DNA of 64,000 nt, taken from assembly GCF_046098205.1 (NCBI RefSeq), contig NZ_JBJURJ010000018.1, positions 1-64,000 on the forward strand. Direction: 5' to 3'. The first letter of the stretch is position 1. Each line of letters begins with the position of its first letter. Below, one piece after another: positions 17,809 through 25,477 of this stretch. The notes beneath the pieces are model-generated. The model was given only the letters and a program-made list of their open reading frames with translations. It did not search any database and was not told the DNA's origin. Source of the stretch: Paenibacillus_AR mesotrionivorans (GTDB taxonomy: Bacteria > Bacillota > Bacilli > Paenibacillales > NBRC-103111). The position numbers and the translations under genes were made by a program.

Positions 17809-18624
17809 ATGAAAGAGCAATTATCCAAATTATTCGGATTGGTGGAAAAGCCCTCCGGCGATGAAGTCAAACAGCTTCCGCTGGACCAGATTGTGCCTAG
17901 TCCTTTTCAGCCGCGGACCATTTTTGATGAAGAACGGATCGATGAGCTCTGCCAAACCATCAAGACCCATGGGGTGATTCAGCCCATAGTAGTCCGGGTC
18001 CGCGATGGTATTTTTGAGATCATTGCCGGTGAACGCCGGTTCCGTGCTGTCAAAAAGCTCGGTATGGAGAGTATTCCGGCCATTATCCGGGAATTCAATG
18101 ATTCCCAAGCTGCCTCCATTGCCCTTATTGAGAATTTGCAGCGGGAGGGTCTTACCTCTATAGAAGAGGCGATGGCCTACCAGCAGCTTATTGAGCTGCA
18201 TCAACTGACTCAAGAAAGTCTGGCCCAACGTCTCGGTAAAAGCCAGTCTACCATTGCCAATAAAATCAGACTGCTTCACCTCAGTGAGCCTGTTAAGCAG
18301 GCCTTACTGGACCGGAAAATAACGGAGCGGCATGCAAGAGCATTATTGGCATTGGATACAGAGGAGCTTCAGGTGAAGGTGCTGCAGGATATTCTCGCCA
18401 AGGAATTGAATGTGAAGCAAACGGAAGCAAGAGTGCAGTTTCATCTGGAAACCCAAAAGATTAAAAAGTCCAAGCGGGTTTTCTATGGCAAAAGTGTACG
18501 TCTGGCCTTGAACACCATCCGCCAATCGGTCAGCATGGTGGCGGATACCGGTATGCAAATTAAGACCGATGAGAAGGATTACGAGGACCATTATGAAATC
18601 ATTATCCGGATCCCCAAGCAATAA
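17809..18624 (+). CDS. noc: Nucleoid occlusion protein Noc
   Basis: 271 aa, a ParB paralog. Noc binds its own sites around the chromosome and the membrane, blocking Z-ring assembly over the nucleoid. It has the ParB CTPase motifs (VPSPFQPRTIFDEERIDEL, GVIQPIVVR, AGERRFRAVKKL) and a helix-turn-helix around LAQRLGKSQSTIANKIRLL. The N-terminus MKEQLSKLFGL aligns with Noc (amphipathic membrane-targeting helix) and not with Spo0J. ATG 17809 is preferred on this basis; a GTG at 17794 is also in frame and neither has an ideal site. Location beside rsmG and a parS supports noc. Confidence 0.93.
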   Translation: MKEQLSKLFGLVEKPSGDEVKQLPLDQIVPSPFQPRTIFDEERIDELCQTIKTHGVIQPIVVRVRDGIFEIIAGERRFRAVKKLGMESIPAIIREFNDSQAASIALIENLQREGLTSIEEAMAYQQLIELHQLTQESLAQRLGKSQSTIANKIRLLHLSEPVKQALLDRKITERHARALLALDTEELQVKVLQDILAKELNVKQTEARVQFHLETQKIKKSKRVFYGKSVRLALNTIRQSVSMVADTGMQIKTDEKDYEDHYEIIIRIPKQ

Positions 18625-18657
18625 TCGCAAATTGTTCCTGTCAACAGCATATGCTGG

Positions 18658-18713
18658 TGTGCATATATAAAAAACAGAGGTCGGAATAGACGACGGCCTT
18701 TGTTTTTTTGTTG
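18658..18713 (+). terminator. Weak hairpin terminator after noc
   Basis: An imperfect stem (AGGTCG with CGGCCT, extended by ACA/TGT) is followed by TTTTTTT near 18703. Pairing includes wobble and a bulge, so it is only a probable terminator. Confidence 0.5.
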
Positions 18714-18896
18714 CTTCTATTAGCTTGTGGACGATTATTATAGAAATATTCATAGATTTGAAGAGGTTAGCGGAACATTTGTATTAAGATGCGAAGAGGA
18801 TTGTGCTATACTTAAGTTTGAGTCTTCGAAACCGATTCCATCTTTTTGGGAATGCACAATTTGTCGCAAATCACCAGAGCAGGCAGTGAAAGTTTT

Positions 18897-19036
18897 GCCA
18901 AATGCGAAGCTCATCATCACTTATCCGGCCTACGGCAGGGACCAAGTGATTCGAGTTTTACCTTCCATTTGGCTGCGCCAAATGCGAAGCTCATCATCAC
19001 TTATCCAGCCTGTGGCAGGGACCAAGTGATTCGAGT
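18897..19036 (+). repeat. Two 60-bp direct repeats with conserved stem-loops upstream of soj
   Basis: Unit 1 is 18897-18956 and unit 2 is 18977-19036, differing at three positions. Each contains the inverted pair ATCACTT/AAGTGAT (18916-18922 with 18944-18950; 18996-19002 with 19024-19030) around a small GCC-NNN-GGC hairpin; the differences fall in the hairpin loop or just outside it, leaving the stems intact. A further hairpin CATTTGGC/GCCAAATG (18966-18984) lies at the junction. A short frame starting with GTG at 18727 crosses it but has no ribosome binding site. The 18625-19069 gap therefore holds a terminator and this repeat rather than a clear gene. Confidence 0.8.
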
Positions 19037-19069
19037 AGGGTACTTACTAATAGTTTGAGGTGAATGGGT

Positions 19070-19831
19070 TTGTCTAAAATAATTGCAGTAACCAACCAGA
19101 AGGGCGGAGTGGGGAAAACCACCACATCCGTGAATCTAGGCGCATCCCTGGCAAGCTTAGGGAAAAGGGTGCTCCTGGTGGATATTGACCCACAAGGGAA
19201 TACCACTAGTGGAATCGGAATAAATAAGGCGGATGTCAGCAACTGCATTTATGATGTGATTATTAACGATGTTCACCCCAAGGATGCTATTGTCCCTACC
19301 AATATTGACAACCTGAAGATTATTCCCGCCACGATTCAATTGGCCGGTGCCGAAATTGAGCTGGTGCCTACCATCTCCAGAGAAGTAAGGCTGAAGAAGT
19401 CTTTGCAGCTGGTCAAGCATATGTTTGACTATATTCTGATTGATTGTCCGCCATCCTTGGGTATCTTGACCATTAACTCTCTTACAGCCGCGGACTCCGT
19501 TATCATTCCGATTCAGTGTGAGTATTACGCCTTGGAGGGATTGAGCCAACTTCTCAATACCGTCCGCCTGGTCCAAAAACATTTGAATACAACGCTCCAA
19601 ATTGAAGGTGTTCTGCTGACGATGTTTGATGCTAGAACCAATTTGGGGATTCAGGTTATAGAAGAGGTTAAAAAGTATTTTCAGCAAAAGGTTTATCAAA
19701 CGATTATCCCGCGGAATGTCCGCTTAAGCGAAGCCCCAAGCCATGGGCAATCTATTATTACATATGATCCCCGTTCCAAAGGAGCAGAGGTTTATATGGA
19801 GCTTGCAAAGGAAGTGATTATGAGTGAATAA
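19070..19831 (+). CDS. parA: Chromosome partitioning ATPase ParA/Soj
   Basis: 253 aa. Soj is a deviant Walker ATPase that works with ParB at parS and also regulates DnaA in Bacillus. Motifs are the deviant Walker A NQKGGVGKTTT, VDIDPQGNTTSGIG, and DYILIDCPPSLGILT. The TTG at 19070 gives (M)SKIIAVTNQKGG, like the family, with GAGG 9 nt upstream; an ATG two codons earlier (19064) is only 3 nt from that site. parB begins inside its last codons. Confidence 0.96.
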   Translation: MSKIIAVTNQKGGVGKTTTSVNLGASLASLGKRVLLVDIDPQGNTTSGIGINKADVSNCIYDVIINDVHPKDAIVPTNIDNLKIIPATIQLAGAEIELVPTISREVRLKKSLQLVKHMFDYILIDCPPSLGILTINSLTAADSVIIPIQCEYYALEGLSQLLNTVRLVQKHLNTTLQIEGVLLTMFDARTNLGIQVIEEVKKYFQQKVYQTIIPRNVRLSEAPSHGQSIITYDPRSKGAEVYMELAKEVIMSE

Positions 19832-20684
19832 GCGCTTAGGAAGAGGCTTGGATGCTCTTATCCCGTCGTTAAATGTCAGTGAAGATGATAAGGTAATTGA
19901 AATCCCAATACAGCAGCTCCGGGCCAACCCGTATCAGCCCCGGAAAACCTTTAATGAAGAAAGTATTCAGGAATTGGCTGCATCGATCAAGGAACATGGG
20001 GTTATTCAGCCGATTATTGTCCGCACTGTGCTTAAAGGCTACGAAATCATTGCCGGTGAACGGCGCTTCCGGGCATCCCAGGTATGCGGTCTGACTACTA
20101 TTCCGGCAGTTGTCCGGAAATTTAGCGATCAACAGGTTATGGAGATTGCTCTGATCGAGAACGTGCAGCGTGAGGACCTGAACGCCATGGAGCAAGCGCT
20201 GGCTTATCAGGCACTTATAGATCAATTCAAGCTTACACAAGAAGAGCTTTCTGTGAAGGTTGGAAAAAGCCGTTCGCATATTGCCAACTTCCTGCGGCTT
20301 CTGCAGCTCCCTGAAGAGATCAAGCAATATGTTTCACGTGGAACAATTTCTATGGGACATGCAAGGGCAATCGCCGGAGTTAAGGGAGAACCTAAGCAGA
20401 AGGAACTGGCTGACACCTGTATCAAGCAGCAGTGGAGTGTGCGTGAGCTGGAGGAAGCCATTCAGCAGCTTGAGGAAACCAAAACCAAGGAAGCAGATAA
20501 ACCTCTGAAAGCACGGAAGAAGGACCCGTTTATGGATGAGGTAGAGGAGAATCTGCGGAGCATATTCAGAACAGCCGTGAAGATAAAGCCTCAGATGCAG
20601 AATAAAGGTAAAATTGAATTCTCCTATTATTCCAAGGATGACTTGGAAAGAATATTGGAACTGCTTCAAGGAAGAATAAGTTAA
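19824..20684 (+). CDS. parB: Chromosome partitioning protein ParB/Spo0J
   Basis: 286 aa. ParB is a CTP-dependent clamp that loads at parS, spreads, and recruits SMC. It begins RLGRGLDALIPSL, followed by RANPYQPRKTFNEESIQEL, HGVIQPIIVR, the GERRFRAS motif, and the helix-turn-helix ELSVKVGKSRSHIANFLRLL. The GTG start overlaps the end of parA by 8 nt. A perfect parS lies inside the coding sequence (20330-20345), as in Bacillus spo0J. The C-terminal dimerisation segment is intact. Confidence 0.97.
   Translation: MNKRLGRGLDALIPSLNVSEDDKVIEIPIQQLRANPYQPRKTFNEESIQELAASIKEHGVIQPIIVRTVLKGYEIIAGERRFRASQVCGLTTIPAVVRKFSDQQVMEIALIENVQREDLNAMEQALAYQALIDQFKLTQEELSVKVGKSRSHIANFLRLLQLPEEIKQYVSRGTISMGHARAIAGVKGEPKQKELADTCIKQQWSVRELEEAIQQLEETKTKEADKPLKARKKDPFMDEVEENLRSIFRTAVKIKPQMQNKGKIEFSYYSKDDLERILELLQGRIS
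20330..20345. promoter_or_regulatory. parS site 2, inside parB
   Basis: Same 16-mer as the site at 17605, TGTTTCACGTGGAACA, encoding codons just after the helix-turn-helix of ParB. Confidence 0.95.
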
Positions 20685-20702
20685 TAGCTTGATCGAGCAC
20701 CT

Positions 20703-20759
20703 GAAGCATACCTGAATTCGCCTTGAATCCTGAGTAAAGGCTGGGCCGGGTATGCTTTC
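20703..20759 (+). terminator. Candidate terminator after parB
   Basis: GAAGCATACC (20703-20712) pairs with GGTATGCTTTC (20749-20759) across a long loop; a short T-rich run follows. The loop length makes it less convincing than others in the window. Confidence 0.45.
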
Positions 20760-20808
20760 GTTATTTTAGGAATAAGATATGAAGTCGCTGGCGAGGGGAG
20801 TGGGTGTA

Positions 20809-21954
20809 TTGATCTATTTGGACAATGCTGCAACAAGCTGGCCGAAGCCGCCGCAGGTTACAGAGGCAATGGTGAAGTGTATGCAGGAGTCTGCAGCCAA
20901 TCCGGGAAGAGGCGGCCATCAAATGGCTGTTCAGGCCAGCCGGATTTTATTCCAGACCCGTGTGCAGCTGGCCAAGCTGTTTCATATCCGCAACGCCAAT
21001 GACATTGCCTTCGCGGCGAATACGACAGAAGCATTGAATCTGGCTATTAAGGGCTATGTAAAGCCCGGTATGCATGTGATTAGTACCACTGTGGAGCATA
21101 ACTCAATCCGCCGGCCTTTAGAGTATCTGGTGCGGAAGCTGGGTATAGAGGTGACGTATCTCCAAACAGACCGGGCGGGCAGAATCCGGCTGGAGGAGCT
21201 GGAGAAGGAGATTCGTCCCCATACAGGGTTGATTGCGGTCACCCACAGCTCCAACCTTCTGGGTACGATACAGCCGGTTGCTGAAATTGGCTCTATCTGC
21301 AAACGCAAAGGGATACGCTTCCTGGTGGATGCCGCTCAGAGCGCCGGAATCCTGCCTGTAGACGTCGAGAATATGAATATTGATCTATTAGCCTTCCCGG
21401 GCCACAAGGGGCTTCTGGGGCCACAAGGGACGGGAGGACTATACATTCATCCGGATGTAGAACTGGAGCCTCTGCATCATGGAGGAACCGGCAGTCAATC
21501 CGAGGCTGTGGATCAGCCTCAGGTGAGACCGGACAGATATGAATCGGGAACACAGAATACACCAGGCATTGCAGGATTAGGTGAGGGTGTGAAGTTTGTA
21601 TTGCGTGAAGGGGTAGATGCCATTCATGCCAAGGAAAGCAGGCTTGTCCGGAGGATGATGGAAGGCCTAATGGGAATTGAAGGAGTCGAGCTGCTGGGGC
21701 CGGAAATAGGAGAACCTAGAACAGGGATCGTTGCCTTCCGTTTGGCGGATACAGACCCTTCAGAAGTAGCATTTATTCTTGATCAATCCTTTCAAATTGC
21801 GGTACGGGCCGGATATCATTGTACCCCGTTAGCCCACCAGTCGGCGGGGACAACAGAAACCGGAGCATTACGTGCAAGTGTGGGATACTTTTCAACGGAT
21901 GCGGAAGTGGACGCCCTGATCGGCGCTGTAAAGGAAATCAGACAAGGACTATAA
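20809..21954 (+). CDS. Class V aminotransferase, cysteine desulfurase-like
   Basis: 381 aa. It belongs to the PLP-dependent cysteine desulfurase/selenocysteine lyase family: IYLDNAATSWPKPPQV at the start, the histidine-bearing TVEHNS, VDAAQSAG, the PLP lysine in AFPGHKGLLGPQG, and the catalytic-cysteine region GYHCTPLAH. Members remove sulfur from cysteine for Fe-S clusters or thio-modification; this subgroup next to parB has no firmly assigned partner. TTG at 20809 matches the family start (M)IYLDNAATSWP and follows GGGGAG; an ATG at 20779 is also in frame. It lies 11 nt before the DUF4446 gene. Confidence 0.85.
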   Translation: MIYLDNAATSWPKPPQVTEAMVKCMQESAANPGRGGHQMAVQASRILFQTRVQLAKLFHIRNANDIAFAANTTEALNLAIKGYVKPGMHVISTTVEHNSIRRPLEYLVRKLGIEVTYLQTDRAGRIRLEELEKEIRPHTGLIAVTHSSNLLGTIQPVAEIGSICKRKGIRFLVDAAQSAGILPVDVENMNIDLLAFPGHKGLLGPQGTGGLYIHPDVELEPLHHGGTGSQSEAVDQPQVRPDRYESGTQNTPGIAGLGEGVKFVLREGVDAIHAKESRLVRRMMEGLMGIEGVELLGPEIGEPRTGIVAFRLADTDPSEVAFILDQSFQIAVRAGYHCTPLAHQSAGTTETGALRASVGYFSTDAEVDALIGAVKEIRQGL

Positions 21955-21965
21955 GGTGATGCAGC

Positions 21966-22478
21966 ATGGATAATATGATGATGGTAATGATTATGGGGGC
22001 AATAGCGGTCGTATTGCTGATTGTGCTGGTGCTGGTTATTGTCGCCTTGGCCAAATTGTCCGGAATGAAAAAGAGGTACAAGAAGCTCATCGGCAACGCC
22101 TCAGTGGAAAATGTAGATGAATTGCTGTTGGCAATGCAGGAGTGCATTCAAGCCTTGCGTGAGGAAAACAAACAACAAGCGGATGCGCTTAACGGCATCC
22201 GCAGCAGAATGAGAACGATGAAATCCAATGTGGCCATGAAAAGGTACAATGCGTTTTCCCAGCAGGGCAGCGATCTCAGCTTCTCCATCGCCATCACCGA
22301 CGAAGACCAGAATGGTCTGGTGCTCACAGGGATTCATAACCGGGAGGAATCCTATCTTTACGCCAAGCCGGTTGAGCAGGGAGCATCCAGTTATACGTTG
22401 ACGCCGGAGGAAAAGGAAATTATCGCTCAAACTGCAGCAAAGATCCAGGCAGCTCGGCGGGAGGGGGCGTCATCATAA
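21966..22478 (+). CDS. DUF4446 family membrane-anchored protein
   Basis: 170 aa. One transmembrane helix (about residues 9-31, very Val/Leu/Ile rich), a coiled-coil-like stretch (residues 50-80), then a compact domain with VAMKRYNAF, SFSIAITDEDQNGLVLTGIHNRE and AKPVEQGASSYTLTPEE, which is the DUF4446 signature. Function is unknown; the family is commonly found near parB in Firmicutes. It ends by overlapping the convergent yyaC gene by 59 nt. Confidence 0.85.
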   Translation: MDNMMMVMIMGAIAVVLLIVLVLVIVALAKLSGMKKRYKKLIGNASVENVDELLLAMQECIQALREENKQQADALNGIRSRMRTMKSNVAMKRYNAFSQQGSDLSFSIAITDEDQNGLVLTGIHNREESYLYAKPVEQGASSYTLTPEEKEIIAQTAAKIQAARREGASS

Positions 22479-23058
22479 GGCGCCTTGTTTGAAGGAAGGC
22501 CATATGAATGCCGCGGGAGATTACATCGGCCATATTCATTACCAGAGAAAGACGGGTATTCTGGAGCACCAGATATTCCATAAAACCGCCCACATTGACG
22601 ATGCCGGTAATATGCATGCAGCCGACGTCAGGCAGTTCCTTTTTGACTCCGGCGCCGGGTTTCAACGGGCCTTGGCTAATTTGAATGCAGCCTACGCTTT
22701 GGGTTTGTCCCAAACAAGCGTCCGTGCCGATTATAAAAGGGTCGGAATGGGATTCATGGATACGCTGTAGGGTTTCCTCCAGGTTCATGGCATGAACCGG
22801 ATTGTCCAGGGTCCCATAAATATGAATACCCGGTATGGCATATTTGCTTAACCTTGTACCAATCAGAGGCCCCAGGGAATCACCGGTGGAGCGGTCTGTT
22901 CCGATATTCACCCAGACGATGTCCCGGTAGGGAGGAATTTCGCTGAACAGACCAACAAGATGGGCAGCCATGGAAGCTGCACAATGCCGTTCTGTATGCT
23001 GCATTTTGAAGGATAAGGGCTTGTCCGCAGCCGGTTGGCGTTCGGGTAAAAATTTCAT
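22420..23058 (-). CDS. yyaC: Spore protease YyaC
   Basis: 212 aa. YyaC is related to the GPR spore protease that degrades small acid-soluble proteins; in Bacillus it is made in the forespore. Diagnostic segments are VWVNIGTDRSTGDSLGPLIG, GTLDNPVHAMNLEE, IIGTDACLGQTQSVGCIQ and the KPGAGVKKELPDVG stretch. AGGAGG lies 7 nt before the ATG. Its 3' end runs 59 nt into the DUF4446 gene on the other strand. A sigma-G-like promoter upstream fits late expression. The proteolytic role is by family. Confidence 0.9.
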   Translation of the reverse strand: MKFLPERQPAADKPLSFKMQHTERHCAASMAAHLVGLFSEIPPYRDIVWVNIGTDRSTGDSLGPLIGTRLSKYAIPGIHIYGTLDNPVHAMNLEETLQRIHESHSDPFIIGTDACLGQTQSVGCIQISQGPLKPGAGVKKELPDVGCMHITGIVNVGGFMEYLVLQNTRLSLVMNMADVISRGIHMAFLQTRRLMMTPPPAELPGSLLQFER

Positions 23059-23182
23059 AGCATACCTCCTGGGAATAAGGAATGGGCGTGCGGGCGGGAC
23101 TGTTCGTGGACAATCCGGTTACGCCGGTAAGCTGCCGGACTACAAGCAGAAGATGACAGGACGGGAAGAGGCAACTTTTTAC

Positions 23183-23212
23183 TAGTATACGAATCCTTTA
23201 ATCTATTTATAC
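23183..23212 (-). promoter_or_regulatory. Candidate forespore (sigma-G/F) promoter for yyaC
   Basis: On the minus strand GTATA (23208-23212) and TATACTA (23183-23189) are 18 nt apart, close to the sigma-G consensus. It lies about 125 nt upstream of yyaC. Confidence 0.4.
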
Positions 23213-23261
23213 ACGGATTCGGATAATAAAAAGCAGGCGGATGGTAGAGGAGGAGAGGCAG

Positions 23262-23513
23262 ATGGAAGAACGGCTTCTCATAGCCTTCGATTCCACGCAG
23301 CAGGCCTTGCGGGCGGAGATGCTGCTGGAGTATGGGGAAGTGGATATTGATACACGGCCAACGCCCAAGCAAATTACAGCAGGCTGCGCCATGTCTATTG
23401 ATTTTCCGGGTGAGCAGCTTCCCCAGGTGAAGGACATCATTAAGGCTGAAAAGGTGGAAATAAAGGGGATATATGAACGGGCAGGAGAGACGTATACCCG
23501 AATTGAATTGTAG
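23262..23513 (+). CDS. DUF3343 domain protein
   Basis: 83 aa. The sequence LLIAFDSTQQALRAEMLLEY, followed by the DTRPTPKQITAGCAMSI stretch, is the DUF3343 pattern (putative Se/S carrier-like small proteins). A single cysteine lies in AGCAMSI. DUF3343 proteins are often near cysteine desulfurases or sulfur-carrier genes, which fits the class V aminotransferase 1.3 kb away, but this link is inference. ATG 23262 follows GAGGAGGAG; an earlier ATG at 23241 lacks a site. It lies 14 nt before the channel gene. Confidence 0.8.
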   Translation: MEERLLIAFDSTQQALRAEMLLEYGEVDIDTRPTPKQITAGCAMSIDFPGEQLPQVKDIIKAEKVEIKGIYERAGETYTRIEL

Positions 23514-23527
23514 AGAGGAACCTGCAT

Positions 23528-24400
23528 ATGAGGATACCGGGATTCATTATGGAAGTGGAGGCTTTGGAGCCCACCATAAGCGCGTTCGGGCAGCTGAAGG
23601 ACTATTTATCCAACCCTGAGGTCTGGAGCGGCTGGCTGCAGACGACAATTCAGATTCTGCTGGCTCTATTGATCGGAAGAGTAGTGTCGAAGCTGGCGCA
23701 GAAGGCGCTGGAGAGGCTGATGGTAGTCCGGGAGAGGGCGCCCTTGCGGCTGGACCAGCGGCGCACCAAAACCATCGGCAAGCTGCTGAACAACATCGTG
23801 ACGTATACCATTAACTTTATTCTGATTCTGATCATTCTGGGTCAATTCGGCATTAATCTGGCACCGGTGCTGGCCGGGGCAGGCGTGCTGGGGCTTGCCA
23901 TCGGTTTCGGGGCGCAAAGTCTGGTCAAGGATATTATCACCGGTTTTTTCATCATCTTCGAGGATCAGTTCGGGGTAGGGGATGTGATCCAGACAGGAGC
24001 CTTCAAAGGAACGGTGGAGGAGATCGGGCTGCGGGTGACACGGGTTCGCACGGCAACAGGCGAAGTACATATTCTTCCCAACGGGTCGATCCAGCAGGTG
24101 ACCAATTTCTCCATTTATAATTCGCTGGCCATTGTGGATGTACCCGTGGCGAACGGAGATAATCTGGAGAAGATTATTGCACTTATCAGCAAGGCCGCTG
24201 CAGATGCGTATGACAGCATTCCCAATCTGACCAAACCCCCGGAGGTATTGGGTCTGCAAACTCTGGGTGCGGCGGAAAGCGCCATCCGGGTAACGGCGGA
24301 ATGCAAGCCGAACACACAAGGCTCTGTGGAACGGGATATCAAGCGGATCATCAAGGATCATCTGGACCGGTATAAGGAACAGATGAACGCTGAGGGGTAA
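23528..24400 (+). CDS. MscS-family mechanosensitive ion channel
   Basis: 290 aa. Hydrophobic helices are at about 38-58, 95-115 and the pore helix region 118-150 with AGAGVLGLAIGFGAQSLVKD, the glycine/alanine-packed TM3 of MscS. The beta domain follows (FEDQFGVGDVIQ, GTVEEIGLRVTRVR, ILPNGSIQQVTNFS). These channels open on membrane tension to release solutes after osmotic downshift. GAGG is 9 nt upstream of the ATG. It is grouped with DUF3343 and DUF951 genes on the same strand. Confidence 0.92.
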   Translation: MRIPGFIMEVEALEPTISAFGQLKDYLSNPEVWSGWLQTTIQILLALLIGRVVSKLAQKALERLMVVRERAPLRLDQRRTKTIGKLLNNIVTYTINFILILIILGQFGINLAPVLAGAGVLGLAIGFGAQSLVKDIITGFFIIFEDQFGVGDVIQTGAFKGTVEEIGLRVTRVRTATGEVHILPNGSIQQVTNFSIYNSLAIVDVPVANGDNLEKIIALISKAAADAYDSIPNLTKPPEVLGLQTLGAAESAIRVTAECKPNTQGSVERDIKRIIKDHLDRYKEQMNAEG

Positions 24401-24440
24401 GGACGCAGTCTCAAGTAATTCTTTTGACAGAGGTGATAGA

Positions 24441-24668
24441 ATGGAACGGAAGCAATTCCAATTGGGCGATGTTGTGCAGATGAAGAAGGCCCATCCCTGC
24501 GGAACCAATGAGATGGAGATCATCCGTATGGGCATGGATATCCGGGTGCGCTGCCTGGGCTGCCAGCACAGTGTGCTGATCCCCCGGGCCAAGTTCGAAA
24601 GCAAGATGAAAAAGGTGCTGCGCTCCGCTCCAGATAAAGAAGGAGGAGCGCCGGAACATAACGTTTAA
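24441..24668 (+). CDS. DUF951 family protein
   Basis: 75 aa. The pattern GDVVQMKKAHPCGTNEMEI and RCLGCQHSVLIPRAKFE is DUF951; the CG..N and CLGC cysteines may hold a metal. Function unknown; the Bacillus homolog (yyzM) also lies near mscS/yyaF. A site AGAGGTGA precedes the ATG. A strong terminator follows, so it ends the unit begun near 23262. Confidence 0.85.
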   Translation: MERKQFQLGDVVQMKKAHPCGTNEMEIIRMGMDIRVRCLGCQHSVLIPRAKFESKMKKVLRSAPDKEGGAPEHNV

Positions 24669-24701
24669 AAGCCACGGGTACCGGTCTGTTAACAGGATGC
24701 G

Positions 24702-24732
24702 AAACCTTCTACATGGCGTAGAAGGTTTTGTT
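24702..24732 (+). terminator. Terminator after the DUF951 gene
   Basis: AAACCTTCTAC/GTAGAAGGTTT is an 11-bp perfect stem with a 5-nt loop, then T-rich sequence. On the minus strand the stem is followed by GCATCC, so it acts mainly rightward. Confidence 0.8.
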
Positions 24733-24754
24733 ATGTCATCCCCGTACGGCTCGA

Positions 24755-25342
24755 TCAGCTTGTAATGAAAAGATAAATGGCTACCGTAATCAAGGCACCT
24801 CCAGCGGAGAGGTTAAAAATGCGGATTCCGTTTTTGACTCTGGCAAGAAATTGCATTTTGGAGCCCAGATAACCCCATGCTGCGAGTGATAAATAGCAGA
24901 TGATCAAATAGATAGCCACAAACGCCCAAAGCCTTACAGCGGATGTATTGAGGCTGAATGCAGCCGTTCCGGACAAACAGGCAATCCACGCCTTCGGATT
25001 CAGCAATTGCATCAAAAATCCGTGGCTGAACGTAGGAGGCCCGTTCTCCCGGGACTCCAGGTCCGGACGGGAGACGATGATTTTGCATCCTATGTAGCAC
25101 ATATAGCCTGTACCTGCAACCCGCAGGAAATCATCAAAAGCAGGAAGCCGTCCCACCCAAGCGGATACACCAAGGCCTACCGCTATCAGAAGAAGGGTAA
25201 ACCCGACAGTGGCCCCGGTAATGAAGGAAAAAGAACGTTTAAAACCAAAGTTGACAGCACCTGAAAGAATCGTCATATTCACAGGTCCTGGCGAAATGGA
25301 CATGGATAATGAATATAAGCACATGGCAATCAAAATGGACAT
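24755..25342 (-). CDS. LysE-family amino-acid exporter
   Basis: 195 aa, about six hydrophobic segments. The N-terminal SISPGPVNMTIL and GATVGFTLLLIAVGLGVS and the central LMQLLNPKAWIACLSG are the LysE/RhtB signature. These proteins export amino acids or analogues; the substrate here cannot be read. AAGGAGGTG precedes the ATG at 25342. It is divergent from a LysR-type regulator (25478), the classic lysE/lysG arrangement, so control by that regulator is likely. Confidence 0.88.
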   Translation of the reverse strand: MSILIAMCLYSLSMSISPGPVNMTILSGAVNFGFKRSFSFITGATVGFTLLLIAVGLGVSAWVGRLPAFDDFLRVAGTGYMCYIGCKIIVSRPDLESRENGPPTFSHGFLMQLLNPKAWIACLSGTAAFSLNTSAVRLWAFVAIYLIICYLSLAAWGYLGSKMQFLARVKNGIRIFNLSAGGALITVAIYLFITS

Positions 25343-25477
25343 TGTGCACCTCCTTTGCAATCATTCTGGATTTACTATAGCCTATCAGGAATTACACCGT
25401 CTAATTTCAAGTTCTGATCGAATCCATCGGAAAAACGGAAGGCCGGATGATATGCAACTGTGTGGAGGTGTCGGAAA

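Noticed and set aside
18727..19029. Possible 100-aa protein upstream of soj
   Set aside because: GTG start has no ribosome binding site, and it reads through the duplicated stem-loop units in two different frames. A decayed small gene cannot be excluded.
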